A stretch of DNA of 64,000 bases, taken from NCBI RefSeq assembly GCF_963378105.1, contig NZ_OY726398.1, positions 434,001 to 498,000 on the forward strand, read 5' to 3'. Shown here piece after piece: positions 44,371-54,368 of this stretch. The notes under the pieces are model-generated. The model was given only the letters and a program-made list of their open reading frames with translations, was not told the DNA's origin and did not search any database. Both the position numbers and the translations under genes were made by a program. Position 1 is the stretch's first letter. Every line of letters begins with the position of its first letter. This DNA is from Mycolicibacter sp. MU0102. Lineage in GTDB: Bacteria > Actinomycetota > Actinomycetes > Mycobacteriales > Mycobacteriaceae.

Positions 44371-45072
44371 GTGTCCACCCCGCGCGAGCCGGAATCCGTC
44401 CGTGTCGAGCGGCTTCGCGACGCGCAGGCCAAGGCCGTCGCACTGTTCGACGAGATCGAGCGCCGCGGCATGGTTCGCCCCGGAGTCGGCGAGCGGCAGC
44501 TCTCCGATGAGATCCGGGACCTGGCCGCCGACATGTTCGGGGTGACGCGGCACTGGCATCGGCGGGTGGTGCGGGCGGGGGAGAACAGCCTGCTGCCGTT
44601 TCACGCGGACCCGCCCGACCGCGTCATGGCCGACGATGACATCGCCTACCTCGACCTGGGTCCGATCTTCGAGGAGTGGGAGGCCGACTTTGGTCGCACC
44701 TTCGTGCTCGGTGACGATCCGGACAAGCTGGCGCTGCGCGACGCGCTGCCGCGGGTGTGGAACGCCGGCCGGGCCTTCTTCGAGACACACGCCGAGATCA
44801 CCGGTGCGCAGCTGTTCGACCACGTCGTCGGCCTGGCCCAGGACGAGGGCTTCGAGTTCGGCGCTCCCATCGCCGGGCACCTGCTCGGGGAGTTTCCGCA
44901 TAAGAAGATCTCCGGAGACGACGCCCGGTTCTACGTCGCGCCCGGATCCGACGAGCCGATGCGCCGCACTGACCCCACCGGCCGGGTCTGTCACTGGATC
45001 CTGGAGGTGCACCTGGTGAACCGGGCCCTCGGGTTCGGGGGCTTCTACGAGCAGTTGCTCGACATCGAGTGA
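44371..45072 (+). CDS. M24-family metallopeptidase-like protein
   Basis: This 233-residue pita-bread-fold protein is shorter than full aminopeptidases. Possible metal ligands are the Asp in IAYLDLGPIFEEWEADFGRTF, the His in IAGHLLGEFPHKK, the Glu in HWILEVHLV and a late Glu in FYEQLLDIE. There is no separate N-terminal creatinase domain. It may be an active Xaa-Pro-type peptidase or a non-peptidase homolog. The start is GTG 44371, 55 bases from the divergent helicase start. It converges with SDR B. Confidence 0.8.
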   Translation: MSTPREPESVRVERLRDAQAKAVALFDEIERRGMVRPGVGERQLSDEIRDLAADMFGVTRHWHRRVVRAGENSLLPFHADPPDRVMADDDIAYLDLGPIFEEWEADFGRTFVLGDDPDKLALRDALPRVWNAGRAFFETHAEITGAQLFDHVVGLAQDEGFEFGAPIAGHLLGEFPHKKISGDDARFYVAPGSDEPMRRTDPTGRVCHWILEVHLVNRALGFGGFYEQLLDIE

Positions 45073-45079
45073 GACCGAG

Positions 45080-45991
45080 TCAGCTGATCGGGTAGATCAC
45101 CCCGGTCAGTTCCTCGGAGACGGTCCAGAGGCGTTGTTGGACGTCCACGTCGTGTGACTTGCTGCTCGACTCGACCACCTTGGGGTAGCCGCGCTGCTGA
45201 CCCCAGCCGTCGGGGCCGTAGTACTGCCCGCCACGCACAGCGGGATCGGTTGCGGCACGCAGCGTCGGCAGAGCGCCCATGTCGGCTCCCTGGAAGAGGG
45301 GCTCGATCAGCGGCGTGATCCGCGCGAGCAGTGGGGGCAGGTTGCGGGTCAGCTCGGTGCGGGAGCCTCCGGGGTGCGCGGCTGTCGCGATAGTCGTGGC
45401 TTGCGGGGCCAAGCGCCGCTGCAGTTCGTAGGTGAACAGCAGATTGGCGAGCTTGGCCTGCCCGTACGCTGCCACCCGGCTGTAGCTCCGCTCCCACTGC
45501 AGGTCGTCGAAGTGGATGTCGGCGCGGATGCGATGACCGATGCTGCTGACCGTCACGACCCGCGAGCCGGGGACTGGCAGCAGCCGATCCAGCAGCAGCC
45601 CGGTGAAGGCGAAGTGGCCCAGGTGGTTGGTTCCGAACTGGAGCTCGAAGCCGTCCTCGGTGGTCGACTTCGGCGTCCACATCACCCCGGCATTGTTGAT
45701 CAGCAGGTCGATGCGGTCGTGGTCGGCGCGCAACTGTGCGGCGGCGGTGCGGACGGAGTCCAGTGACGTCAGGTCGAGTTCCTGCAGCGCCACGCTGGCT
45801 CCGGGGCTGCGCTTACTGATCAGGGTCGCGGCGTCCTTGCCCTTGTCGAGATTGCGCACGGCCAGCACCACGTGGGCGCCCCGAGCGGCGAGCGCCAAGG
45901 CGGTTTCGTAGCCGAGGCCGGTGTTGGCTCCGGTGATCACGGCGACCCGACCGGTCTGGTCGGGGATATCGGTGGTTGTCCATTTGGCCAT
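45080..45991 (-). CDS. SDR-family oxidoreductase B (Rv0439c-like paralog)
   Basis: The 303-residue SDR has TGANTGLG, LLINNAGVM, SSIGHR and YGQAK; the ending GGQYYGPDG and QQRLWTVSEELTG closely parallels SDR A at 32614-33537. Both start with an IPDQTGRVAVITG or VPDQTGRVAVITG pattern. ATG 45991 has GGAGG upstream. It diverges from a TetR gene across two matching operators, so it is likely under that repressor. Substrate unknown. Confidence 0.9.
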   Translation of the reverse strand: MAKWTTTDIPDQTGRVAVITGANTGLGYETALALAARGAHVVLAVRNLDKGKDAATLISKRSPGASVALQELDLTSLDSVRTAAAQLRADHDRIDLLINNAGVMWTPKSTTEDGFELQFGTNHLGHFAFTGLLLDRLLPVPGSRVVTVSSIGHRIRADIHFDDLQWERSYSRVAAYGQAKLANLLFTYELQRRLAPQATTIATAAHPGGSRTELTRNLPPLLARITPLIEPLFQGADMGALPTLRAATDPAVRGGQYYGPDGWGQQRGYPKVVESSSKSHDVDVQQRLWTVSEELTGVIYPIS

Positions 45992-46016
45992 GGGAGGCTC
46001 CTGAGCGGTAGGGTAA

Positions 46017-46065
46017 ACGGGGCGGGCGCTCCGGTTGATTCGACTATACGGAACGCACGCCCCGT
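46017..46065. promoter_or_regulatory. Twin TetR operators between SDR B and TetR(3)
   Basis: Two 18-bp semi-palindromes share the pattern ACGG-nn-CG-nn-CG-nn-CCGk: 46017-46034 (ACGGggCGggCGctCCGG) and 46048-46065 (ACGGaaCGcaCGccCCGT). They lie 31 bases apart in the divergent gap and are most alike when one is read on the other strand. Confidence 0.7.
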
Positions 46066-46090
46066 TTTGTCAACCGATTGGGGCTGTCAC

Positions 46091-46645
46091 GTGGCTGAGC
46101 AGGCACGACCGTTGCGCGCCGACGCGGCGCGCAACCGTGCGCGTGTGCTGGAAGTGGCCTACGAGACCTTCGCGGCCGAAGGCCTGTCGGTGCCGATCGA
46201 TGAGATCGCCCGGCGCGCCGGAGTCGGGGCCGGGACCATCTACCGCCACTTTCCGACCAAGGAAGAGTTGTTTCGCGCGGTGGTCCAAGACCACATCCGG
46301 CGCCTCATCGAGGGGGGCTACGCCCTGCTGGAGTCCGACGGTCCAGCTGAAGCCCTCTTTGGCTTTCTGCGCTCGATGGTGAGGTGGGGGGCGAAAGACC
46401 GCGGCGTGGTCGAGGCGCTTGCCGGACTCGGCATCGACGTAGGGCAGGAGGCCGAGGAGGCATTTCTTGCCCTGCTTGGGGAGCTGCTGCGATCTGCCCA
46501 GAATGCCGGCACCGCGCGCCGCGATATCGGCACGCGCGACGTGAAGTCGCTCCTGGTCGGATGTCAGGCGATGGAGTCGTACAACCCGGAGTCTGCTGAA
46601 CGAGTGACCGACGTCGTCATCGACGGTCTGCGCGCTCCGAGGTAG
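46091..46645 (+). CDS. TetR-family transcriptional regulator (3)
   Basis: The 184-residue protein has the helix-turn-helix RRAGVGAGTIYRHFPTKEELF in the first 60 residues and a helical ligand domain. The start is GTG 46091 (VAEQARPLRADAARN). There is no clear ribosome site. It diverges from SDR B and ends about 190 bases before groEL2. The twin operators in the divergent gap suggest control of SDR B and itself. Confidence 0.88.
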   Translation: MAEQARPLRADAARNRARVLEVAYETFAAEGLSVPIDEIARRAGVGAGTIYRHFPTKEELFRAVVQDHIRRLIEGGYALLESDGPAEALFGFLRSMVRWGAKDRGVVEALAGLGIDVGQEAEEAFLALLGELLRSAQNAGTARRDIGTRDVKSLLVGCQAMESYNPESAERVTDVVIDGLRAPR

Positions 46646-46656
46646 GGCCCTCCGAC

Positions 46657-46718
46657 CTTGCACTCTCCATAGGCGAGTGCTAAAAATGACGTTGGCACTC
46701 GCGACCAGTGAGTGCTAG
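46657..46718 (+). promoter_or_regulatory. Two CIRCE (HrcA) operators upstream of groEL2
   Basis: CIRCE consensus is TTAGCACTC-N9-GAGTGCTAA. Copy one is TTGCACTC-N9-GAGTGCTAA (46657-46683) and copy two is TTGGCACTC-N9-GAGTGCTAG (46692-46718). HrcA binds such sites and represses chaperonin genes in the absence of heat stress. No hrcA is in the window. Confidence 0.95.
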
Positions 46719-46833
46719 GTCGGGACGGTGAGGTACGGGGCCGCACCTGCGGAGCACACCCAAAGCCGTCCGTCGCGGGCACTGCACCCGACCAACAAGA
46801 CGTGCACCCCCTAACCGGAGGAATCACTTCGCA

Positions 46834-48459
<1,626 letters not shown>

Positions 48460-48472
48460 GTCTGAGCACGAA

Positions 48473-48508
48473 AGAGCCCGGCTCCCCGCGGTGGGGGCCG
48501 GGCTTTTT
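48473..48508 (+). terminator. Intrinsic terminator of groEL2
   Basis: AGCCCGGCTCCCC and GGGGGCCGGGCT form a long GC stem around GCGGT, followed by TTTTT. It begins 14 bases after the groEL2 stop. This is the clearest classical terminator of the window. Confidence 0.92.
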
Positions 48509-48542
48509 CGTACCTGTGCCGGCCGTGCGCGAGGATGAGTGC

Positions 48543-49880
48543 ATGGAGATCCTGCTGCTGGGCACCGGCAGCGCCGACGGCTGGCCGAATCCGTTCTGCC
48601 GCTGCGCGTCCTGCACCTCGTCGGCGACGCAGGTGCGCGGCCAGACCGCCGCGCTGGTCGACGACGTGCTGCTCCTGGACTGCGGCCCGGAGGCACCGCG
48701 CGCCGCGATGCGCTTGCGGCGGTCACTGGCGAACGTTCGCCACATCCTTTTCACCCACGGCCACCCCGATCACGTCGGCCCGGCGGCGCTGCTGATGCGG
48801 CACTGGACCGGGGCGGTCGAACCACTGGACCTGGTCGGCCCGGCCAGCGCGCTGGAACAGTGCCAGCACTGGGTGGGACCCGACGATCCGGTCCGATTCG
48901 TGACGGTGCAGGCCGGTGACCGGATTGCGCTCGGGGACTACGACGTGCGGGTGTTGGCCGCCGCCCATGGCGCCGACATCGGCGGTGACGCAGTGCTTTA
49001 CGACCTGGAATCGGTTGGCGGCCGGATCTTCTGGGCCACCGATACCGGGCCACTGCCTGAGGAGACACACGCTGCGGTGGCCGGGGCCGGCTACGACGCG
49101 CTGTTTTTGGAGGAGACGTTCGGGACCTACACCGACCACGGCACCGAACACCACGACCTGCCGGCGTTTGCGGCAACCGTGGCGCGGCTGCGCTGCTCGG
49201 GGGCCGTCACCGACACCACCGATGTCGTCGCGGTACACCTGAGTCACCACAATCCTTCCGAGCCGGAATTGACTGCCGTACTGTCGGATTCAGGCGCCCG
49301 ACCCGGGCGCGACGGTGAGGTGGTGCGAGTGGGCGCAGCAGACGGTGGTGCCACCCGCACCCTGGTGCTCGGCGGCGCGCGCTCGGGCAAGTCCGCGCAC
49401 GCCGAGGCGCTGCTGGCCGGGGAGCCCGCGGTGACCTATTTGGCCACCGGCGGCGTCCGCGAAGGCGATCCGGAATGGGCCGAGCGGGTGCGGCTGCACC
49501 GGGCGCGGCGGCCCGACTCTTGGCGCACCGTCGAGACCACCGATGTCGCGCAGGAACTGCGGTCAGCACCCCATGCGCTGCTGCTGGACTGCCTCGGTAC
49601 CTGGCTCACCGCGCGGATGGATCTGCACCACGTGTGGGACGGTGGCGACGGATTGGACGCCGTCTCGGCCGATATCGACGAACTGGTGTCGGCGTGGCAG
49701 GCCTGCCCGGCGCCGGTGGTGGCGGTGAGCAACGAGGTGGGCAGCGGGGTAGTCCCGGCCACCGCGTCAGGTCGGCTGTTCCGTGATCTGCTGGGAGTGC
49801 TCAACGCGCGGATCTCCGCGGCCTCCGACGAGGTCGTGCTGATGGTGGCCGGGCGACCGCTCAGGCTCCCTGCGGACTGA
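48543..49880 (+). CDS. PhnP-like metallo-beta-lactamase / CobU fusion (adenosylcobinamide kinase)
   Basis: The 445-residue protein has two domains. Residues 1-265 form a metallo-beta-lactamase-fold phosphodiesterase: THGHPDH at 71-77, ATDTG with Asp167 and a late His in VHLSHHNP. Cys19, Cys21 and Cys24 (FCRCASC) recall the extra zinc site of PhnP. Residues about 272-445 form CobU: Walker A GGARSGKS (277-284), LLLDCLGTWLT and AVSNEVGSGVVP. CobU phosphorylates adenosylcobinamide and makes the GDP-activated form in B12 assembly. The start is ATG 48543. It overlaps the converging PPOX gene by 20 bases. Confidence 0.9.
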   Translation: MEILLLGTGSADGWPNPFCRCASCTSSATQVRGQTAALVDDVLLLDCGPEAPRAAMRLRRSLANVRHILFTHGHPDHVGPAALLMRHWTGAVEPLDLVGPASALEQCQHWVGPDDPVRFVTVQAGDRIALGDYDVRVLAAAHGADIGGDAVLYDLESVGGRIFWATDTGPLPEETHAAVAGAGYDALFLEETFGTYTDHGTEHHDLPAFAATVARLRCSGAVTDTTDVVAVHLSHHNPSEPELTAVLSDSGARPGRDGEVVRVGAADGGATRTLVLGGARSGKSAHAEALLAGEPAVTYLATGGVREGDPEWAERVRLHRARRPDSWRTVETTDVAQELRSAPHALLLDCLGTWLTARMDLHHVWDGGDGLDAVSADIDELVSAWQACPAPVVAVSNEVGSGVVPATASGRLFRDLLGVLNARISAASDEVVLMVAGRPLRLPAD

Positions 49881-50262
49881 CTTTAAGGTCGACGCAGTCG
49901 CTGTAACAGGGTGTCTCGCCGGGTGATTCGGGCGTGGCGACCCTGATCAGAACGGCACGGGTGGGGGAGATCGTCACACTGGCCAGCTCACCGGTGTCGG
50001 ACACCGCGGCGGTGCCGTCGACGATGACGGTGTAGCCGCCCGGGACCGGAGGCGGCCACATCACGGTCACCTCCGCGGTACGTGCCAGATTCGCCCGGCT
50101 GCGCCGACCGCCCAGCGCACCGATATGCACGGTGTCGCCGCGCAGCACCGGCATCACCGGCACCGGATGCGGACGATTCTCCGCGTCGACGGTGATCAAG
50201 TAGGCGTAGTCGTGGCCCGCCAGCTTCTTGGCGAGTCGATCGAAATCCACGGTAGAACTCAT
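49861..50262 (-). CDS. Pyridoxamine 5'-phosphate oxidase-fold protein (1)
   Basis: The 133-residue split-barrel flavin- or F420-binding-type protein has DYAYLITVDAENRPHPVPVM near the N-terminus, SRANLARTAEVTVMWPPPVP and YTVIVDGTAAVSD. Its sister lies 26 bases upstream on the same strand. ATG 50262 is used; frames further up are rejected because no ribosome site precedes them and the alignment with the sister starts here. The function is unknown; small members bind F420 or flavin. Confidence 0.82.
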   Translation of the reverse strand: MSSTVDFDRLAKKLAGHDYAYLITVDAENRPHPVPVMPVLRGDTVHIGALGGRRSRANLARTAEVTVMWPPPVPGGYTVIVDGTAAVSDTGELASVTISPTRAVLIRVATPESPGETPCYSDCVDLKVSPQGA

Positions 50263-50288
50263 GAATTCGAGCCTAAACCTGCGGGCTG

Positions 50289-50675
50289 TCAATCCGCCTT
50301 GAGTTGTACGCAATCGTGGGCGGTGCCGACCGCCTGCTGGGTACCGGGTTCGAACACCGGCCGGTGCAGCAAGGCCTTGGTCGGGGTCACCAGTACCGGG
50401 CCGGCCGGATCCTCGGGAAGCTCGGCCTGGCCGTCGACGAGCAACGAGTATTCGCCGACGTCGCGGGCTGGCCAGACCAGGCTGACGGCGGTGCGGCGCG
50501 ACAGATTCGCCCGGCCGTGCGACCCCACCGGCCCGATGTTCAGCCGGGTGCCGTCGAAACTGGGGGTGATCGCGGTGGTGCGGACCCGGTAGTCGTCACC
50601 GACGGTGACCAAGAACGCGAACCGATAACCGCCCAGCAGCTCGGCCAAGCGTGCGAGGTCGACGGAGCGAGCCAT
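50289..50675 (-). CDS. Pyridoxamine 5'-phosphate oxidase-fold protein (2)
   Basis: This 128-residue paralog of the downstream gene has FAFLVTVGDDYRVRTTAITP, RANLSRRTAVSLVWPARDVG and YSLLVDGQAELPEDPAG, with a conserved late Cys (HDCVQLK versus SDCVDLK in the sister). The pair probably arose by tandem duplication and may form a heterodimer. ATG 50675 starts it. It diverges from the aldo/keto reductase. Confidence 0.82.
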   Translation of the reverse strand: MARSVDLARLAELLGGYRFAFLVTVGDDYRVRTTAITPSFDGTRLNIGPVGSHGRANLSRRTAVSLVWPARDVGEYSLLVDGQAELPEDPAGPVLVTPTKALLHRPVFEPGTQQAVGTAHDCVQLKAD

Positions 50676-50736
50676 GGGTCCAGGATAGTGATCGACGCAC
50701 GAGACATGTCCCAGTGTCGTGAGCCATGATGGCTTT

Positions 50737-51753
50737 ATGGAATTTCGCTACCTGGGCAACTCCGGCCTGCAGATTTCGGAAATCACCTACGGCAACTGGC
50801 TCACCCATGGTTCACAAGTCGAGAACGACGTCGCCACCGCGTGCGTGCACGCCGCGCTCGATGCTGGAATCACCACCTTCGACACCGCCGACGTCTACGC
50901 GAACGGGCGTGCCGAGGAGGTGCTCGGCGCCGCGCTGAAGGGGCGCCGGCGTGAATCGCTGGAGATCTTCACCAAGGTCTACTGGCCGATCGGGCCGGCC
51001 CCCTTGGGCCGCAACGACACCGGCCTGTCCCGCAAACACATGCTGGAGGCCATCGACGGCTCGCTGCGCCGGCTGGGGACCGACTACGTCGACCTGTACC
51101 AAGCGCACCGCTATGACTCCTTCACTCCGCTGGAAGAGACCATGCAGGCCTTCGCCGACATCGTCCGGGCGGGCAAGGCGCTCTACATCGGCGTCAGCGA
51201 GTGGACCGCCGAACAGATCCGCCAAGCCCACGGAATGGCCCGCCAGCTCGGCATATCGCTGATCTCCAGCCAACCGCAGTACTCCATGCTGTGGCGGATC
51301 ATCGAACCCGAGGTGGTGCCGACCTGCCAAGAACTCGGCCTGAGCCAGATCGTGTGGTCACCGATGGCCCAGGGCGTGCTGTCCGGCAAATACCTGCCGG
51401 GTCAGCCGCCGCCGGCCGGCTCGCGTGCCACCGACGAGAAGGGCGGCGCGAATTTCATCAAACGGTTCATGACCGACGAGGTGTTGACCCGGGTCCAGCA
51501 GTTGGCGCCGATCGCCGCGGAGCTGGAGCTGACCACAGCGCAGTTGGCGATCGCCTGGGTGCTGCAGAACGACAACGTCGCCGCCGCTCTGGTCGGGGCG
51601 TCGCGCCCGGAACAGGTCACCGAGAACGTCAAGGCCGCCGGTGTGCGGATCCCTGCGGAACTGTTGGCTCGCATCGATCAGGTGCTGGGCGATGCGGTGA
51701 CCAGCGACGCCGAACTGGTCGCGCGCTCCACTCCACCGAACCGGCTGATCTAG
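50737..51753 (+). CDS. Aldo/keto reductase (Kv-beta/YajO-like)
   Basis: This 338-residue NADPH-dependent TIM-barrel reductase has the tetrad in TFDTADVYANG (Asp, Tyr), IFTKVYW (Lys) and LYQAHRYD (His). VWSPMAQGVLSGKYLPGQ and ALVGASRPEQVTEN form the cofactor site. It resembles the potassium-channel-beta-like AKR group. ATG 50737 (MEFRYLGNSGLQIS) gives the normal start. Substrate unknown; aldehyde detoxification is likely. Confidence 0.93.
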   Translation: MEFRYLGNSGLQISEITYGNWLTHGSQVENDVATACVHAALDAGITTFDTADVYANGRAEEVLGAALKGRRRESLEIFTKVYWPIGPAPLGRNDTGLSRKHMLEAIDGSLRRLGTDYVDLYQAHRYDSFTPLEETMQAFADIVRAGKALYIGVSEWTAEQIRQAHGMARQLGISLISSQPQYSMLWRIIEPEVVPTCQELGLSQIVWSPMAQGVLSGKYLPGQPPPAGSRATDEKGGANFIKRFMTDEVLTRVQQLAPIAAELELTTAQLAIAWVLQNDNVAAALVGASRPEQVTENVKAAGVRIPAELLARIDQVLGDAVTSDAELVARSTPPNRLI

Positions 51754-51757
51754 GGAG

Positions 51758-52570
51758 TCATACCCGGCACAGCAGCTGGCTGTGCAACAGCGCCAACCAG
51801 CCGTCGGGGTGGGCGGCCCAGTTTCGCCAGGCCTGCGAAATCGCCTGCAGCTTCGCCTGATCGGCGGCACCACTGTCGAGCAGTTGCTCGGCGATGGCCG
51901 ATTGCAGGATCCGGTCGGCCCACATGCCGCCCCACTGCTCCCGGTCGGCGGGTGTGCCGTAACAAGTCGCGCTCGTGGTCGGGGTGATGTCGGTGAACCC
52001 GGCCGCGTGCGCCCAGGCCAGTAGGTGCCGGCCCGCGTCAGGCTCGCCGCCGTTGGCTCGGGCGGCGTCGCGGTAGAGGCGAAGCCAGTCGTCCAGCTCC
52101 GCCGACGCCGGATACCAGGTGAACGCCGCATAGTCGCTGTCGCGCACGGCCACCACCCCGCCGGGTTTGCAGACCCGACGCATCTCGGTCAGCGCGGTCA
52201 CCGGGTCGGCAACGTGCTGGAGTACCTGATGGGCATGCACCACGTCAAAGCTGTTGTCACCGAACTGCAATGCGTGCACATCGGCAACCACGAAGTCGAT
52301 ATTGTGCTGCCCTCGCTCGGCTGCGAAGGTGCGGGCCAGATCCAGTGCCTCGGGGACCGGCTCGATGGCGGTCACCCGCCCCGGCGCCACCAGGGCGGCT
52401 AGATCCGCCGTGATGGTTCCCGGTCCACAGCCGACATCGAGTAGCTGCAAGCCGGGCGCCAGCGAACCCAACAGATAGGGCGCGGAGTTCTCCGCCGTGC
52501 GGGTGCGGTGGGCGCGTAGTACCGATTCGTGGTGGCCGTGGGTGTATTTGGGCTCAGCGGGCTCAGTCAC
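51758..52570 (-). CDS. Class I SAM-dependent methyltransferase (UbiE-like)
   Basis: The 270-residue enzyme has the SAM motif LLDVGCGPGTITADLA, the acidic post-I residue in VTAIEPVPEAL, and VVHAHQVLQHVADPVTALTEM. The C-terminal part has several Trp residues and no known substrate domain. The start is GTG 52570, in a short gap after the amidohydrolase. It converges with the aldo/keto reductase with 4 bases between. Substrate unknown. Confidence 0.9.
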   Translation of the reverse strand: MTEPAEPKYTHGHHESVLRAHRTRTAENSAPYLLGSLAPGLQLLDVGCGPGTITADLAALVAPGRVTAIEPVPEALDLARTFAAERGQHNIDFVVADVHALQFGDNSFDVVHAHQVLQHVADPVTALTEMRRVCKPGGVVAVRDSDYAAFTWYPASAELDDWLRLYRDAARANGGEPDAGRHLLAWAHAAGFTDITPTTSATCYGTPADREQWGGMWADRILQSAIAEQLLDSGAADQAKLQAISQAWRNWAAHPDGWLALLHSQLLCRV

Positions 52571-52606
52571 ATGGGAAACGGTACGCCGAGTGGACTCGGC
52601 GGGCGG

Positions 52607-54331
52607 TCAGGACGGCGCGGGTTGACGGCCGCGCACCAGCCTGCCGGGCCGGGCCGCGGTGGGCTTGCCGTTCTCGGCGATGACCTCGCCGGAGACGATG
52701 GTCGCGACGTAGCCGTCGGCGGTCTGATCCAACCGGCGTCCACCGGCGGGGAGGTCGTAGGTGACCACCGGCTTGTGCAGCCGCAGGTTCTGGTGGTCGA
52801 TGACGTTGAGATCGGCCTTGTAGCCCACCGCGATGCGACCCCGATCGTCGAGTCCGGCGATCCGGGCCGGTGTGGACGTCAGTTCGCGGATCGCCGCTTC
52901 GACGCTGAGTCGGCCGGACGTGCGGTCCCGGGCCCAATGGGTCAGTACATAGGTGGGAAAGCTTGAGTCGCAAATCATTCCGTAGTGCGCGCCGCCGTCT
53001 CCCAAGCCCAGAACGACGTCGTCACGACGCATCAGAGCGCTGACGGTGTCCAGCGAATTGTTCTCGAAATTGGCCAGGGCATCGAGCAGGATCGCGTGCC
53101 CGTCATCGTCGAGCAGCCGATCGTATGCTTCCTCGACCGGGGAGACGCCGCGTGCTCTGGCCCGTGCCGCAATGCTTTTCGACGGGTCCGGTTCATAGTC
53201 GGGGTCATCGCCGAGCGGGAAAGTCCACTCCCAGGACTGGGCCAGGTAGGCGAGCGGATTGGTCGGGACGATCGTCGGGCGATCGGACAGAATCTGTTGC
53301 CGCACCTCCGGTTTGCGCATCTCGGCGACTCGCTCCGTCAGCGGCATGCGAGCGATCTTCTGGTAGCTCGGGTACAGCACGAACGGGTGGATGCTCAGGT
53401 CCAATCCGACCATCAGTCCGATCGGGCGCGGAAAAATCTGTGCGGTGATCGCGGCTCCGGATCCGTTGGCCTTCTCCACCATGGCCATGGCGTCCCGCCA
53501 GAGCTGCGCACCGGCGTTGCCGATCAGCAAGCTGAACGTGACGGGCAGCCCCGCTTCGGTAGCCGCGTCGAAAACCTGTTGCAGGACAGGCTGGTAGGTG
53601 CCTTCGGGCAGATCCGGAACGAACTGGATCAGCCCGCCCCCGCCGTCGGCCAGGCCGCGGCTGATCGCGAGGATCTCGGCATAGGAGGCGTCATAGCTGG
53701 GGATCTGGGTGCCGGTCTTGGTGCGGTGAGTCATCAACCGTGAGGATGAGAACCCCAGTGCGCCAGCCTCCGCGGCCTCTTGGGCCAATCGGCGCATCTG
53801 CGCCAGATCTTCTGGTGTAGCCGGTTCGCGGTCCACGCCGCGCTGGCCCATCACGTAGACGCGCAGCGGTGAATGCGGCAGGAACGCCGCTACATCGATA
53901 TCGCGGTGACGCTTGTCAACGGCATCCATGAACTGCGGAAAGGTCTCCCAGGTCCACGGCAGACCGTCGGTCATCACCACGCCGGGAATGTCCTCGACGC
54001 CGGCCATCAGATCCACCAGCACGTCGTGGTCGGCGATTCGACACGGTGCGAAACCCACTCCGCAGTTGCCCATCAGGGCCGTCGTCACGCCGTGCGCCGA
54101 GGAGGGATTGAGCCGATCCGACCAGATGGACTGTCCGTCGTAGTGCGTATGCAGGTCGACGAATCCCGGTGTGACCAGCAGTCCCGTGGCGTCGATGACC
54201 TGGTGCGAATCGTCGGCTATCTCGCCGATCTCGGTGATGACGCCGTCACGGATCGCAACGTCGCCGACGTAGGGTTTCCCGCCCAGTCCGTCGACAATCG
54301 TGCCGTTGCGGACCACGACGTCGGGGCTCAT
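52607..54331 (-). CDS. N-acyl-D-amino-acid deacylase-type amidohydrolase
   Basis: The 574-residue metal-dependent amidohydrolase has VRNGTIVDGLG at the start, the metal-ligand pair in PGFVDLHTHYDGQ, GNCGVGFAPC, GALGFSSSRLMTH, and GLGDGGAHYGMICDSS near the C-terminus with the catalytic Asp. The final beta-sandwich (GYKADLNVIDHQNLRLHKPV) completes the family. Members remove acyl groups from D-amino acids or hydrolyse related imides. The start is ATG 54331, divergent from the VOC gene by 37 bases. The exact substrate is not predictable. Confidence 0.9.
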   Translation of the reverse strand: MSPDVVVRNGTIVDGLGGKPYVGDVAIRDGVITEIGEIADDSHQVIDATGLLVTPGFVDLHTHYDGQSIWSDRLNPSSAHGVTTALMGNCGVGFAPCRIADHDVLVDLMAGVEDIPGVVMTDGLPWTWETFPQFMDAVDKRHRDIDVAAFLPHSPLRVYVMGQRGVDREPATPEDLAQMRRLAQEAAEAGALGFSSSRLMTHRTKTGTQIPSYDASYAEILAISRGLADGGGGLIQFVPDLPEGTYQPVLQQVFDAATEAGLPVTFSLLIGNAGAQLWRDAMAMVEKANGSGAAITAQIFPRPIGLMVGLDLSIHPFVLYPSYQKIARMPLTERVAEMRKPEVRQQILSDRPTIVPTNPLAYLAQSWEWTFPLGDDPDYEPDPSKSIAARARARGVSPVEEAYDRLLDDDGHAILLDALANFENNSLDTVSALMRRDDVVLGLGDGGAHYGMICDSSFPTYVLTHWARDRTSGRLSVEAAIRELTSTPARIAGLDDRGRIAVGYKADLNVIDHQNLRLHKPVVTYDLPAGGRRLDQTADGYVATIVSGEVIAENGKPTAARPGRLVRGRQPAPS

Positions 54332-54368
54332 CTAGTTAATCTACGACCCGGCGCTTCCTCATGCCAGG

